Under the pieces are notes generated by a model. That model had not been told where the DNA came from and searched no databases. It saw only the letters and a list, made by a program, of their open reading frames with translations. Position numbers and translations under genes: made by a program. From an uncultured Collinsella sp. (GTDB lineage Bacteria; Actinomycetota; Coriobacteriia; Coriobacteriales; Coriobacteriaceae), in assembly GCA_900553935.1 (NCBI GenBank), contig USFK01000010.1, positions 1 to 19,551 of the forward strand: DNA of 19,551 bases, written 5' to 3'. Positions 15,491 to 19,551 of the stretch are shown here, in pieces (within the stretch, counting starts at the first letter, position 1; each line of letters opens with the position of its first letter).

Positions 15491-15509
15491 TCCCAGACCG
15501 TGGTACAAT
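15481..15509 (+). promoter_or_regulatory. Promoter of tRNA-Lys
   Basis: TTGGGA at 15481-15486 and TACAAT at 15504-15509 are separated by 17 bp. The -10 is nine bases before the mature tRNA 5' end, and the -35 lies in the last codons of the aminopeptidase gene. Confidence 0.7.
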
Positions 15510-15518
15510 GCCACCCGC

Positions 15519-15594
15519 GGGCCGTTAGCTCAGCTGGCAGAGCAGGGGACTTTTAATCCCAAGGTCCAGGGTTCGAACCCCTGACGGCCCACCA
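15519..15594 (+). tRNA. tRNA-Lys (anticodon TTT)
   Basis: A full cloverleaf is present. The acceptor stem pairs GGGCCGT with ACGGCCC. The D arm is GCTC/GAGC. The anticodon stem GGGGA/TCCCA encloses the loop CTTTTAA, with anticodon TTT at 15552-15554. The T arm is CAGGG-TTCGAAC-CCCTG. The discriminator A precedes an encoded CCA. It decodes AAA and AAG. Integrase-type sites begin 47 bases after it, so its 3' end is the probable attachment site of the adjoining element. The tRNA itself is intact. Confidence 0.98.
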
Positions 15595-15605
15595 TAGTTT
15601 GCGCA

Positions 15606-15636
15606 GGTCAGAGACGGTGTTGTCTCTGACCTTTTT
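15606..15636 (+). terminator. Intrinsic terminator of tRNA-Lys
   Basis: A perfect 10-bp stem (GGTCAGAGAC with GTCTCTGACC) around GGTGTT is followed by five T and a further T-rich stretch. It lies between the tRNA and the first element sites, and may itself have arrived with the element. Confidence 0.93.
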
Positions 15637-15640
15637 CTTT

Positions 15641-15671
15641 GTGTACCCTTCGAGTACCCAAAACGGTACCC
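15641..15671 (+). promoter_or_regulatory. Left triplet of putative integrase arm-binding sites
   Basis: Three direct copies with the core GTACCC occur: GTGTACCC at 15641, GAGTACCC at 15652 and CGGTACCC at 15664, spaced 11 and 12 bp. The same spacing and orientation recur on the other side of the element just upstream of the integrase gene. This fits arm-type sites for the N-terminal domain of a tyrosine integrase. Confidence 0.7.
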
Positions 15672-15941
15672 CTCAAAACACGTGGATTCCACAATTCCGG
15701 CCTGTCTGTAGGGGGCCATAGCGTCCCGATGGTCGGACGGATTGATCGTTGCTGATTCGTCCGTCCATCCGTCCGAAGGGGGCGGGAGACGGCTCGAGCA
15801 GAGGGCGAGCGTTCTGCGCGCTTTCGATAGCCGTAGGGGCTCCTTGGGTAGCCCCAGGCTGTCGGAAGGGCGTTGAACGCGAGCCTTAAGCGCGGGTATG
15901 CCGGTGTGGCGTAATGAGCGGTCGTTGATGCACCGAAGCCC
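15672..15941. other. Non-coding region with inverted repeats
   Basis: No supported gene. A 10-bp inverted repeat, TCGGACGGAT (15733-15742) and ATCCGTCCGA (15767-15776), surrounds a 24-base loop with further GTCCG copies. A second structure at 15829-15860 pairs AGCC with GGCT and GGGGCT with AGCCCC. These could belong to an origin or a structured RNA; no known RNA family was recognised. Confidence 0.5.
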
Positions 15942-15973
15942 TATATCTATTACTTATTTATTTATATATAAAT
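15942..15973. other. AT-rich tract beside palindrome array
   Basis: Thirty-two bases made almost wholly of A and T (only two C) in an otherwise GC-rich region, four bases from the first palindrome. The position and composition resemble the DNA-unwinding element of a replication origin. Confidence 0.55.
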
Positions 15974-15977
15974 GGAA

Positions 15978-16162
15978 TGTAACTTGACGTTACACCTGCG
16001 GCGCTTCTACCTGCGGTTCGAGACGCTTGAATGCCCCCTTTTGAAGGGTGGGTTAAATGTAACCTCAAGTTACACATGTGTAACCTCACGTTACAGGAAG
16101 TGTAACTTCAAGTTACAGAAGATGTAACGTCACGTTACAGGCTGGTGTAACCTCACGTTACA
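15978..16162. repeat. Array of six 17-bp palindromes, possible origin or partition site
   Basis: Six copies of TGTAAC-N5-GTTACA lie at 15978-15994, 16058-16074, 16079-16095, 16101-16117, 16123-16139 and 16146-16162. The middle five bases follow N-T-S-A-N. The last five copies begin 21, 22, 22 and 23 bp apart, about two helical turns, so bound proteins would line one face of the DNA. The first copy is set 80 bp away beside the AT-rich tract. The leftward operon ends just to the right with a terminator and no gene starts nearby, so a promoter operator is less likely than an origin or centromere-like site. The probable binder is one of the element's HTH proteins. Confidence 0.85.
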
Positions 16163-16186
16163 CTTAAACCCGCCCTTTTGAACACT

Positions 16187-16219
16187 GAAAAGCCGTCCCG
16201 CAATAGATGCGGGACGGCT
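16187..16219 (-). terminator. Terminator of the leftward element operon
   Basis: A perfect 11-bp stem, AGCCGTCCCGC with GCGGGACGGCT, surrounds a seven-base loop. Read on the minus strand it is followed by TTTT. It lies two bases after the last stop codon of the operon. Confidence 0.85.
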
Positions 16220-16221
16220 GC

Positions 16222-16716
16222 CTAGTCGCTCCATCCCATAGACTTGGCGGCATCGAGGATGGCTGCATATCGGAGTTGCAGTATGCCGTCAACCGAGTCG
16301 ATGAGATGCCTTGATTTCAACGCCTTTCGCGCTTTGCAGACGCTCGGTCGCGCCGCGTTAAAGAATTCGGCCAGTTCGATGTCGGTTTTCTTCAAACCAC
16401 AAACCTTATAGCCCTTGCGTGAGCCGATGCGCTCATATCGTCGTATTTCTAATAGCAACTGAAGTTCAAGCTTGCCCCTCGCGGCGAGATATAGCCATCG
16501 ATCACTTTTGTCGTCACATAGCCGCGATTTGGCGGCTTCCTCGGCTTCCGTTGCAGCAGCGCAGATTTGTGGCGGTTCAACGCCGCTGAGCTGTGCGAAC
16601 CGTTCACGTGATATAGTATTCTCAATGCTAATCGCATCCTGAGTGATGCTTGGTGCCGTTGGAAGTGATGATTCCAACGGCACTTCTTTTTTCGGAGGAT
16701 CATCCGTCACTGTCAT
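16222..16716 (-). CDS. Winged-helix-like DNA-binding protein, candidate replication protein
   Basis: A 164-residue protein from the last gene of the element operon. The N-terminal ~35 residues are polar and look disordered. The C-terminal part has a helix-turn-helix pattern at about 118-146 (KKTDIELAEFFNAARPSV), followed by wing-like strands, as in MarR/Crp-type folds. I do not recognise a family. The ATG overlaps the upstream stop by four bases (ATGA). GGAGGAG abuts this ATG, so GTG at 16710 (codon 3, six bases away) may be the true start. The first codons contain a long perfect hairpin (see 16653-16692). It may bind the neighbouring palindromes or act with the coupled upstream protein as an initiator; both are inferences. 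Confidence 0.7.
   Translation of the reverse strand: MTVTDDPPKKEVPLESSLPTAPSITQDAISIENTISRERFAQLSGVEPPQICAAATEAEEAAKSRLCDDKSDRWLYLAARGKLELQLLLEIRRYERIGSRKGYKVCGLKKTDIELAEFFNAARPSVCKARKALKSRHLIDSVDGILQLRYAAILDAAKSMGWSD
16653..16692 (+). terminator. Terminator-like hairpin inside the winged-helix gene
   Basis: A perfect 12-bp inverted repeat (GTGCCGTTGGAA with TTCCAACGGCAC, seven-base loop) is followed on the plus strand by TTCTTTTTT. It is inside the first ~20 codons of the minus-strand gene. On the plus strand it would stop transcription entering from the tRNA side; in the minus-strand mRNA it would form a stem soon after the start codon. Confidence 0.65.
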
Positions 16717-17135
16717 CTCCTCCGTTTCTTCTTAGGCCGCCCGCCACGGGTGCCACCGACAATCATCTTTCCATGCCTAATCATCGCGTCATCGACAGCG
16801 GGCAGGTAGAGCCATTCGTCTTCGGTTGAGGCCGCGAGCCCCGCTGCAATCAGTGCGTTAACATGCTCGGCTGCGACAGTCGATTGGCCGTGCGTCCCAT
16901 AAAGTTGCTTGGCCAGCATCGCGTAATCGAGTTTCAGCACGTGTCCCCTAGCCGTTGATGCGAGCGAGCACAGCGCGAGCCAGACACCCATATCGGCGAA
17001 TGCACGGCTGCCGCGAGCAGTATGTAAGCGCCTGAATTCGTTTGCGGTCGTTATTGGCAGGTTAATGCGCATGAGCGGTAGCTGCACATTCCATGCGGCC
17101 TTGATGGCCTCATCATCACTAATCGTGCGCCCCAT
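16713..17135 (-). CDS. Winged-helix-like protein with basic tail, candidate replication protein
   Basis: A 140-residue protein between the excisionase-like gene and the last operon gene. Residues ~45-115 alternate helices and strands in the manner of a winged-helix domain (a helix around WLALCSLAS, then LDYAMLAKQLYG, then EHVNALIAAGL and a hairpin WLYLPAVDD). The C-terminus is strongly basic (RGGRPKKKRRR) and could contact DNA. I do not recognise the family. Its ATG shares one base with the upstream stop (TAATG) and its stop overlaps the next ATG, so all three genes are translationally coupled. The location beside a palindrome array makes a replication or partition role plausible but unproven. 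Confidence 0.7.
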   Translation of the reverse strand: MGRTISDDEAIKAAWNVQLPLMRINLPITTANEFRRLHTARGSRAFADMGVWLALCSLASTARGHVLKLDYAMLAKQLYGTHGQSTVAAEHVNALIAAGLAASTEDEWLYLPAVDDAMIRHGKMIVGGTRGGRPKKKRRR

Positions 17136-17368
17136 TAGGCCGCGCCCTTGTCCCGCAACCCGCAGACCGCAAGCAGGTCATCGCGGTTGAGTTTCCAGCG
17201 CCGGCCGATTTGGACGGCTCGAATCTCACCACGATCAGCCATCCTTAGCAGGTGTTTTGAACTGATACCGATTGCAGCTTCTGCCGTGGTCGGCGTGATG
17301 AGAAGCGGGAGGGTGTCGTATTCGCCCGCTCGAAACCGCTCCAAAATGGCTTCTTCAGATTTATGCAT
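17135..17368 (-). CDS. Excisionase-like helix-turn-helix protein
   Basis: A 77-residue MerR/Xis-type DNA-binding protein. The motif is visible from ~27: TTAEAAIGISSKHLLRMADRGEIRAVQIGRRW, broken here as TTAEAAIGIS and KHLLRMADRGEI then a wing with GRRWKLNRDDL. Proteins like this bend DNA at attachment sites and favour excision by tyrosine integrases; some are general regulators instead. ATG at 17368 is preceded by AAAGGAA. It is the first gene of a three-gene coupled operon. The ~400 bases upstream are non-coding and hold repeats and hairpins that could include its promoter or binding sites, although I found no clear -35/-10 pair. Confidence 0.82.
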   Translation of the reverse strand: MHKSEEAILERFRAGEYDTLPLLITPTTAEAAIGISSKHLLRMADRGEIRAVQIGRRWKLNRDDLLAVCGLRDKGAA

Positions 17369-17778
17369 GATTGGTTCCTTTCTGGCCTGCTCGGGGCCGA
17401 TAAAGACTGGACGGCTTTTGCCGCTAAAACAAGGCTATGACGGTCGTTGACTCCGTGCGGACCGATTTGGTGCCACAGGGTGACAAGCGGTGACAATTTC
17501 GAGCGGCAGGGTATTCCGCTCTACCTGACCGCGCTTTCGAGAACGTGGGTTTCGCCCCGCGGAGCGCCGGGTTTTAGGGCAGAGCCCTAACAAGCGCCGA
17601 ACCGTAGGTTTCGGCGTGTACGCGGACGGGCAAAACGCAGTTTTGTACGGCAGCGTACGACTCTTGCGTATTTCGAAAAACTACCCTTACGGCCATTTCG
17701 CCCGACTTCGTATGTCCCGCTCAAAACGGTGGGTTTCCGTGCTCGGGCCCGCCTTTCGCCTTCGCCGAAAGGCGGGCC
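17369..17778. other. Non-coding region with a run of small hairpins
   Basis: No supported gene. Direct repeats GGTGACAA occur at 17479 and 17489. Four consecutive small hairpins follow: TTAGGGC/GCCCTAA (17574-17590), CGCCGAACC/GGTTTCGGCG (17595-17616, one bulge), CAAAAC/GTTTTG (17631-17645) and GTACG/CGTAC (17645-17658), the first three with triloops. A 13-bp perfect stem at 17746-17778 (GGCCCGCCTTTCG/CGAAAGGCGGGCC) abuts the stop of the next gene and lacks a T tract in its direction. The cluster could be an oriT, a rolling-circle or single-strand origin, or a structured RNA. Confidence 0.55.
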
Positions 17779-17988
17779 TTATGAGGGATCGTCTAGGGAT
17801 GCTTTTTCAAGGTTGGCAAGCATCCAGCCCATGACCTTATCCTCGTCCAGTTCGAGATAAACCCGACAGCCTTCCTCATCTCTGTTGCGATAGGGCTTCG
17901 AGCGCCTGACGACATAGCCTGCCCTTTCCAGCTGGTCTGCCAAGCAGTCGACCTCAGCGGTTTCGCCGCTTATCCTGAATTCGAGCAT
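17779..17988 (-). CDS. Small element-encoded protein of 69 residues, DUF3970-like
   Basis: A short acidic protein. The pattern is a strand (MLEFRISG), a helix (AEVDCLADQLERAGY), then strands including RSKPYRNRDEEGCRVYLEL and a final helix. The SKPYRNR...RVYLEL segment reminds me of DUF3970-type small proteins that travel with mobile elements, but this is from memory and tentative. It has a strong ribosome site (GGAGGTGA six bases before ATG 17988), so it is probably translated. It is separated from the integrase by a terminator and from the excisionase-like gene by a 410-bp non-coding region, so it may be its own unit. Function unknown. Confidence 0.7.
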   Translation of the reverse strand: MLEFRISGETAEVDCLADQLERAGYVVRRSKPYRNRDEEGCRVYLELDEDKVMGWMLANLEKASLDDPS

Positions 17989-18069
17989 GGTTCACCTCCG
18001 TTTCATTGTCCCGATAGTCCGAATAGTCTTAAAAGAAAACAGCTGTCTAGCTGGTCTTTTGTCTGAATT

Positions 18070-18088
18070 AGAGCCGATTTGCGGCTCT
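18070..18088. repeat. Short inverted repeat upstream of the 69-residue gene
   Basis: AGAGCCG and CGGCTCT pair around ATTTG. It neighbours the integrase terminator and shares the A/T run with it. Its role is unclear. Confidence 0.4.
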
Positions 18089-18122
18089 GAAAAAAGCGGT
18101 CGGAGCCCGATGGGCGGCCGCT
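18089..18122 (-). terminator. Terminator of the integrase gene
   Basis: Read on the minus strand, AGCGGCCG pairs with CGACCGCT (one mismatch), an inner GCCC/GGGC stem stacks on it, and six T follow. It lies 43 bases after the integrase stop. Confidence 0.8.
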
Positions 18123-18164
18123 GTATTTACGGGCCGAAAATCGGTATCTGAGGACCGCGGGGGC

Positions 18165-19391
18165 CTATTCACCGCTCGCCCGCAGTTCCAGGATTTCAGC
18201 CGTGGGCGGTGTCGCCGTCATCGTTGCCGCCACAGCATCCATTGCCGTTCGCTTCGCCTGGGCGTTTACGCCCGTGTAGATGTTCAGCGTCATGGCGGCG
18301 TTGGCGTGTCCCAGGAGTGAGGATACGGACTTGATATCCGTCCCTGCGAGGATCGCCGCGGTAGCGAACGTGTGGCGCAGGTCGTGGAACTTGGGCGGCT
18401 CGCCCTCCGAGCCCACCAGCCCCAGCTGTCGAACCGTGACGGCCCAGTGACGCGACAGGCGCTCAGGGGCCATGAACTCTCCGTCAGGACCGCCCAACAC
18501 GAACATCGACTGCTCGAACGGCACGCCCGCCTTAAAGCACTCGGCTCGCGCGGCGGTCAGGCGGCGAGTAAGGATTCCCGCGACTTCATCGGGTATGGGA
18601 ATGCTCCTGCGACTTCCGCCGTTTTTCGGCTCTTTCTCGTAGTGTCCGTTCTCCCCAAAGCCGATAGATGCCTTGACGTGCAGCATCTTCTGGTCAAAGT
18701 CAACGTTACGCCACCGTAGCGCAAGAAGCTCGCCGCGCCGCATGCCCGTAAGCAGGGCGAGGTAGATGCCGACGTTCTCGGGGCAGTCTCGCGCGATGGA
18801 GAGGAACGTGAGCAGGCGTCCTCGCTCGCGCTCGTCCAGCGCGTTAGGCTCACGGTGGCGGGCTTTAGGCACACGCACGCAGTCTACGGGGGAGTAGTCG
18901 ATCACGCGGAGTCTGCCAACAGCATCGCGGTATGCGGCCTTGAGCAGCGTCACACTCTTGCGAATGGTGGACGGCTTGTAGCCCTCCTCAACGGCCCAGT
19001 TAATCCAGTTCTGAGCTGCGGTTACGTCTAACGAGTCGAATTCGATGCCGCCGATTCGGCGCTCAACGAGTCGCGCGGCACCGCGGTAGTCGTAGACGGT
19101 CGAGGACTCAATCGAGCCGGATGCGCTGAGCATGTCGATATAGCCGTCTAGCAGGTCCTTTACGGTCTTATGTGCCATGCTGCCGAGCTTGAGCTTCTTC
19201 TGCGCAAGATCCTCCATCTGCTCGCGCCACTCCCTCAGCTCAGCCTGGGCTGCCCGCTTCGATTTAGAAGCCATGACCTTGCTGACCTGCCCATATGTGC
19301 CGTCCTGCTTCTTAAACTTGAGCCGTCCGCGCCATCCGCCGTTGCGATATGGCAGAAGGCAGGAGGAGGTGTAGTAGCGCTTTGGCTTCAT
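18165..19391 (-). CDS. Tyrosine recombinase, site-specific integrase
   Basis: A 408-residue integrase that would insert and excise the element by strand exchange at attachment sites. The N-terminal ~60 residues (WRGRLKFKKQDGTYG followed by a basic helix) look like an arm-DNA-binding domain. A SAM-like core-binding domain covers ~75-165. The catalytic domain is complete: Arg218 in TGMRRGEL, Lys256, His336 and Arg339 in HDLRHT, His362 in LGHANAAMT and nucleophile Tyr372 in NIYTG. The ribosome site before ATG 19391 is weak. The right-hand triplet of putative arm sites lies 21-51 bases upstream of the start codon, so the integrase could also regulate itself. It is followed by its own terminator. 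Confidence 0.95.
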   Translation of the reverse strand: MKPKRYYTSSCLLPYRNGGWRGRLKFKKQDGTYGQVSKVMASKSKRAAQAELREWREQMEDLAQKKLKLGSMAHKTVKDLLDGYIDMLSASGSIESSTVYDYRGAARLVERRIGGIEFDSLDVTAAQNWINWAVEEGYKPSTIRKSVTLLKAAYRDAVGRLRVIDYSPVDCVRVPKARHREPNALDERERGRLLTFLSIARDCPENVGIYLALLTGMRRGELLALRWRNVDFDQKMLHVKASIGFGENGHYEKEPKNGGSRRSIPIPDEVAGILTRRLTAARAECFKAGVPFEQSMFVLGGPDGEFMAPERLSRHWAVTVRQLGLVGSEGEPPKFHDLRHTFATAAILAGTDIKSVSSLLGHANAAMTLNIYTGVNAQAKRTAMDAVAATMTATPPTAEILELRASGE

Positions 19392-19411
19392 CGATACCCC
19401 ACAATCGCGGT

Positions 19412-19442
19412 GTGTACCCGCTGCGTACCGCGCGGAGTACCC
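19412..19442 (+). promoter_or_regulatory. Right triplet of putative integrase arm-binding sites
   Basis: GTGTACCC at 19412, GCGTACCG at 19423 and GAGTACCC at 19435 are spaced 11 and 12 bp, exactly as in the left triplet, and in the same orientation. They lie just upstream of the integrase start. Confidence 0.7.
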
Positions 19443-19551
19443 GTGTTGAATAAACCCGCTCAGGCCGCGCAGTCCGTCTAGTCGAACGAAACCGCAGTAA
19501 ATCCGGGCACCATGATTGTAGTCATCGGCGAAAATCTGAATAATGTGCGGA
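19443..19551. other. Non-coding right edge
   Basis: No gene and no convincing copy of the tRNA-Lys 3' end is seen here. The right attachment site of the element should lie here or beyond the window. Confidence 0.4.

Larger units (their letters stand above)
15595..19551. mobile_element. Compact tRNA-Lys-associated integrative element, right end not confirmed
   Basis: The block contains only leftward genes: tyrosine integrase, a 69-residue protein, an excisionase-like HTH protein and two winged-helix-like proteins, plus a palindrome array beside an AT-rich tract. Matching triplets of GTACCC sites lie near both ends. No relaxase, coupling protein, capsid, terminase, resistance or toxin gene is visible, so it is either a minimal replicating integrative element, a satellite that depends on a helper, or a reduced remnant. 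The left boundary is placed at the tRNA-Lys end. I could not find a duplicated piece of tRNA-Lys on the right, so the right attachment site probably lies beyond the window. Confidence 0.75.

Noticed and set aside
16449..16703. Alternative minus-strand frame inside the 164-residue gene
   Set aside because: It overlaps the better-supported coupled gene, which has the ATGA overlap and HTH pattern.
17616..17834. Plus-strand 72-codon open frame in the hairpin region
   Set aside because: It crosses hairpins and runs antisense into a gene with a strong ribosome site; no start signal of its own.
19508..19513. CACCAT as a possible right attachment site matching the tRNA-Lys end
   Set aside because: Only six bases match those around the encoded CCA; real attachment duplications are longer, so this is probably chance.

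Overview
The window looks like chromosome of a high-GC Gram-positive bacterium, most likely a Coriobacteriia member close to Collinsella. This is an inference from overall character: strong AGGAG-type ribosome sites, frequent GTG starts, an LPxTG-anchored thioester/SpaA-repeat surface protein, an M29 aminopeptidase and a TSCPD-domain protein. No rRNA or other decisive marker is present.

Left part (1-4290): a 1143-residue minus-strand surface adhesin has a signal peptide, a thioester domain, six SpaA/Cna-B-like modules and an LPATG sortase signal. To its right is a plus-strand tRNA-Gly(CCC) with its own terminator. An unusual non-coding block follows, in which the last 18 nt of the tRNA recur three more times, each at the end of a 52-bp repeat carrying a GCGAAGC mini-hairpin.

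Middle part (4388-15490): plus-strand genes. These are purB; a periplasmic solute-binding protein translationally coupled to a membrane diguanylate cyclase; a TSCPD protein coupled to a Tat-type lipoprotein; an OmpR-type response regulator with its histidine kinase; purC coupled to a small membrane protein; and an M29 aminopeptidase. PurB and PurC act in purine synthesis but lie in separate transcription units.

Right part (15519-19551): tRNA-Lys(TTT) and its terminator, followed by a compact integrative element whose genes all read leftwards. They are a tyrosine integrase, a 69-residue protein, an excisionase-like HTH protein and two coupled winged-helix-like proteins. No relaxase, transfer gene, phage structural gene or obvious cargo is visible. 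Matching triplets of GTACCC-type sites, with the same orientation and the same 11/12-bp spacing, lie at both ends and are probably integrase arm sites. Between the tRNA and the first element gene is an AT-rich tract next to six 17-bp palindromes (TGTAAC-N5-GTTACA), five of them at 21-23-bp steps. Because no promoter of a recognised gene lies there, a replication origin or partition site is the favoured reading. This element is the best candidate for an undescribed system; the tRNA-Gly tail array is the second.
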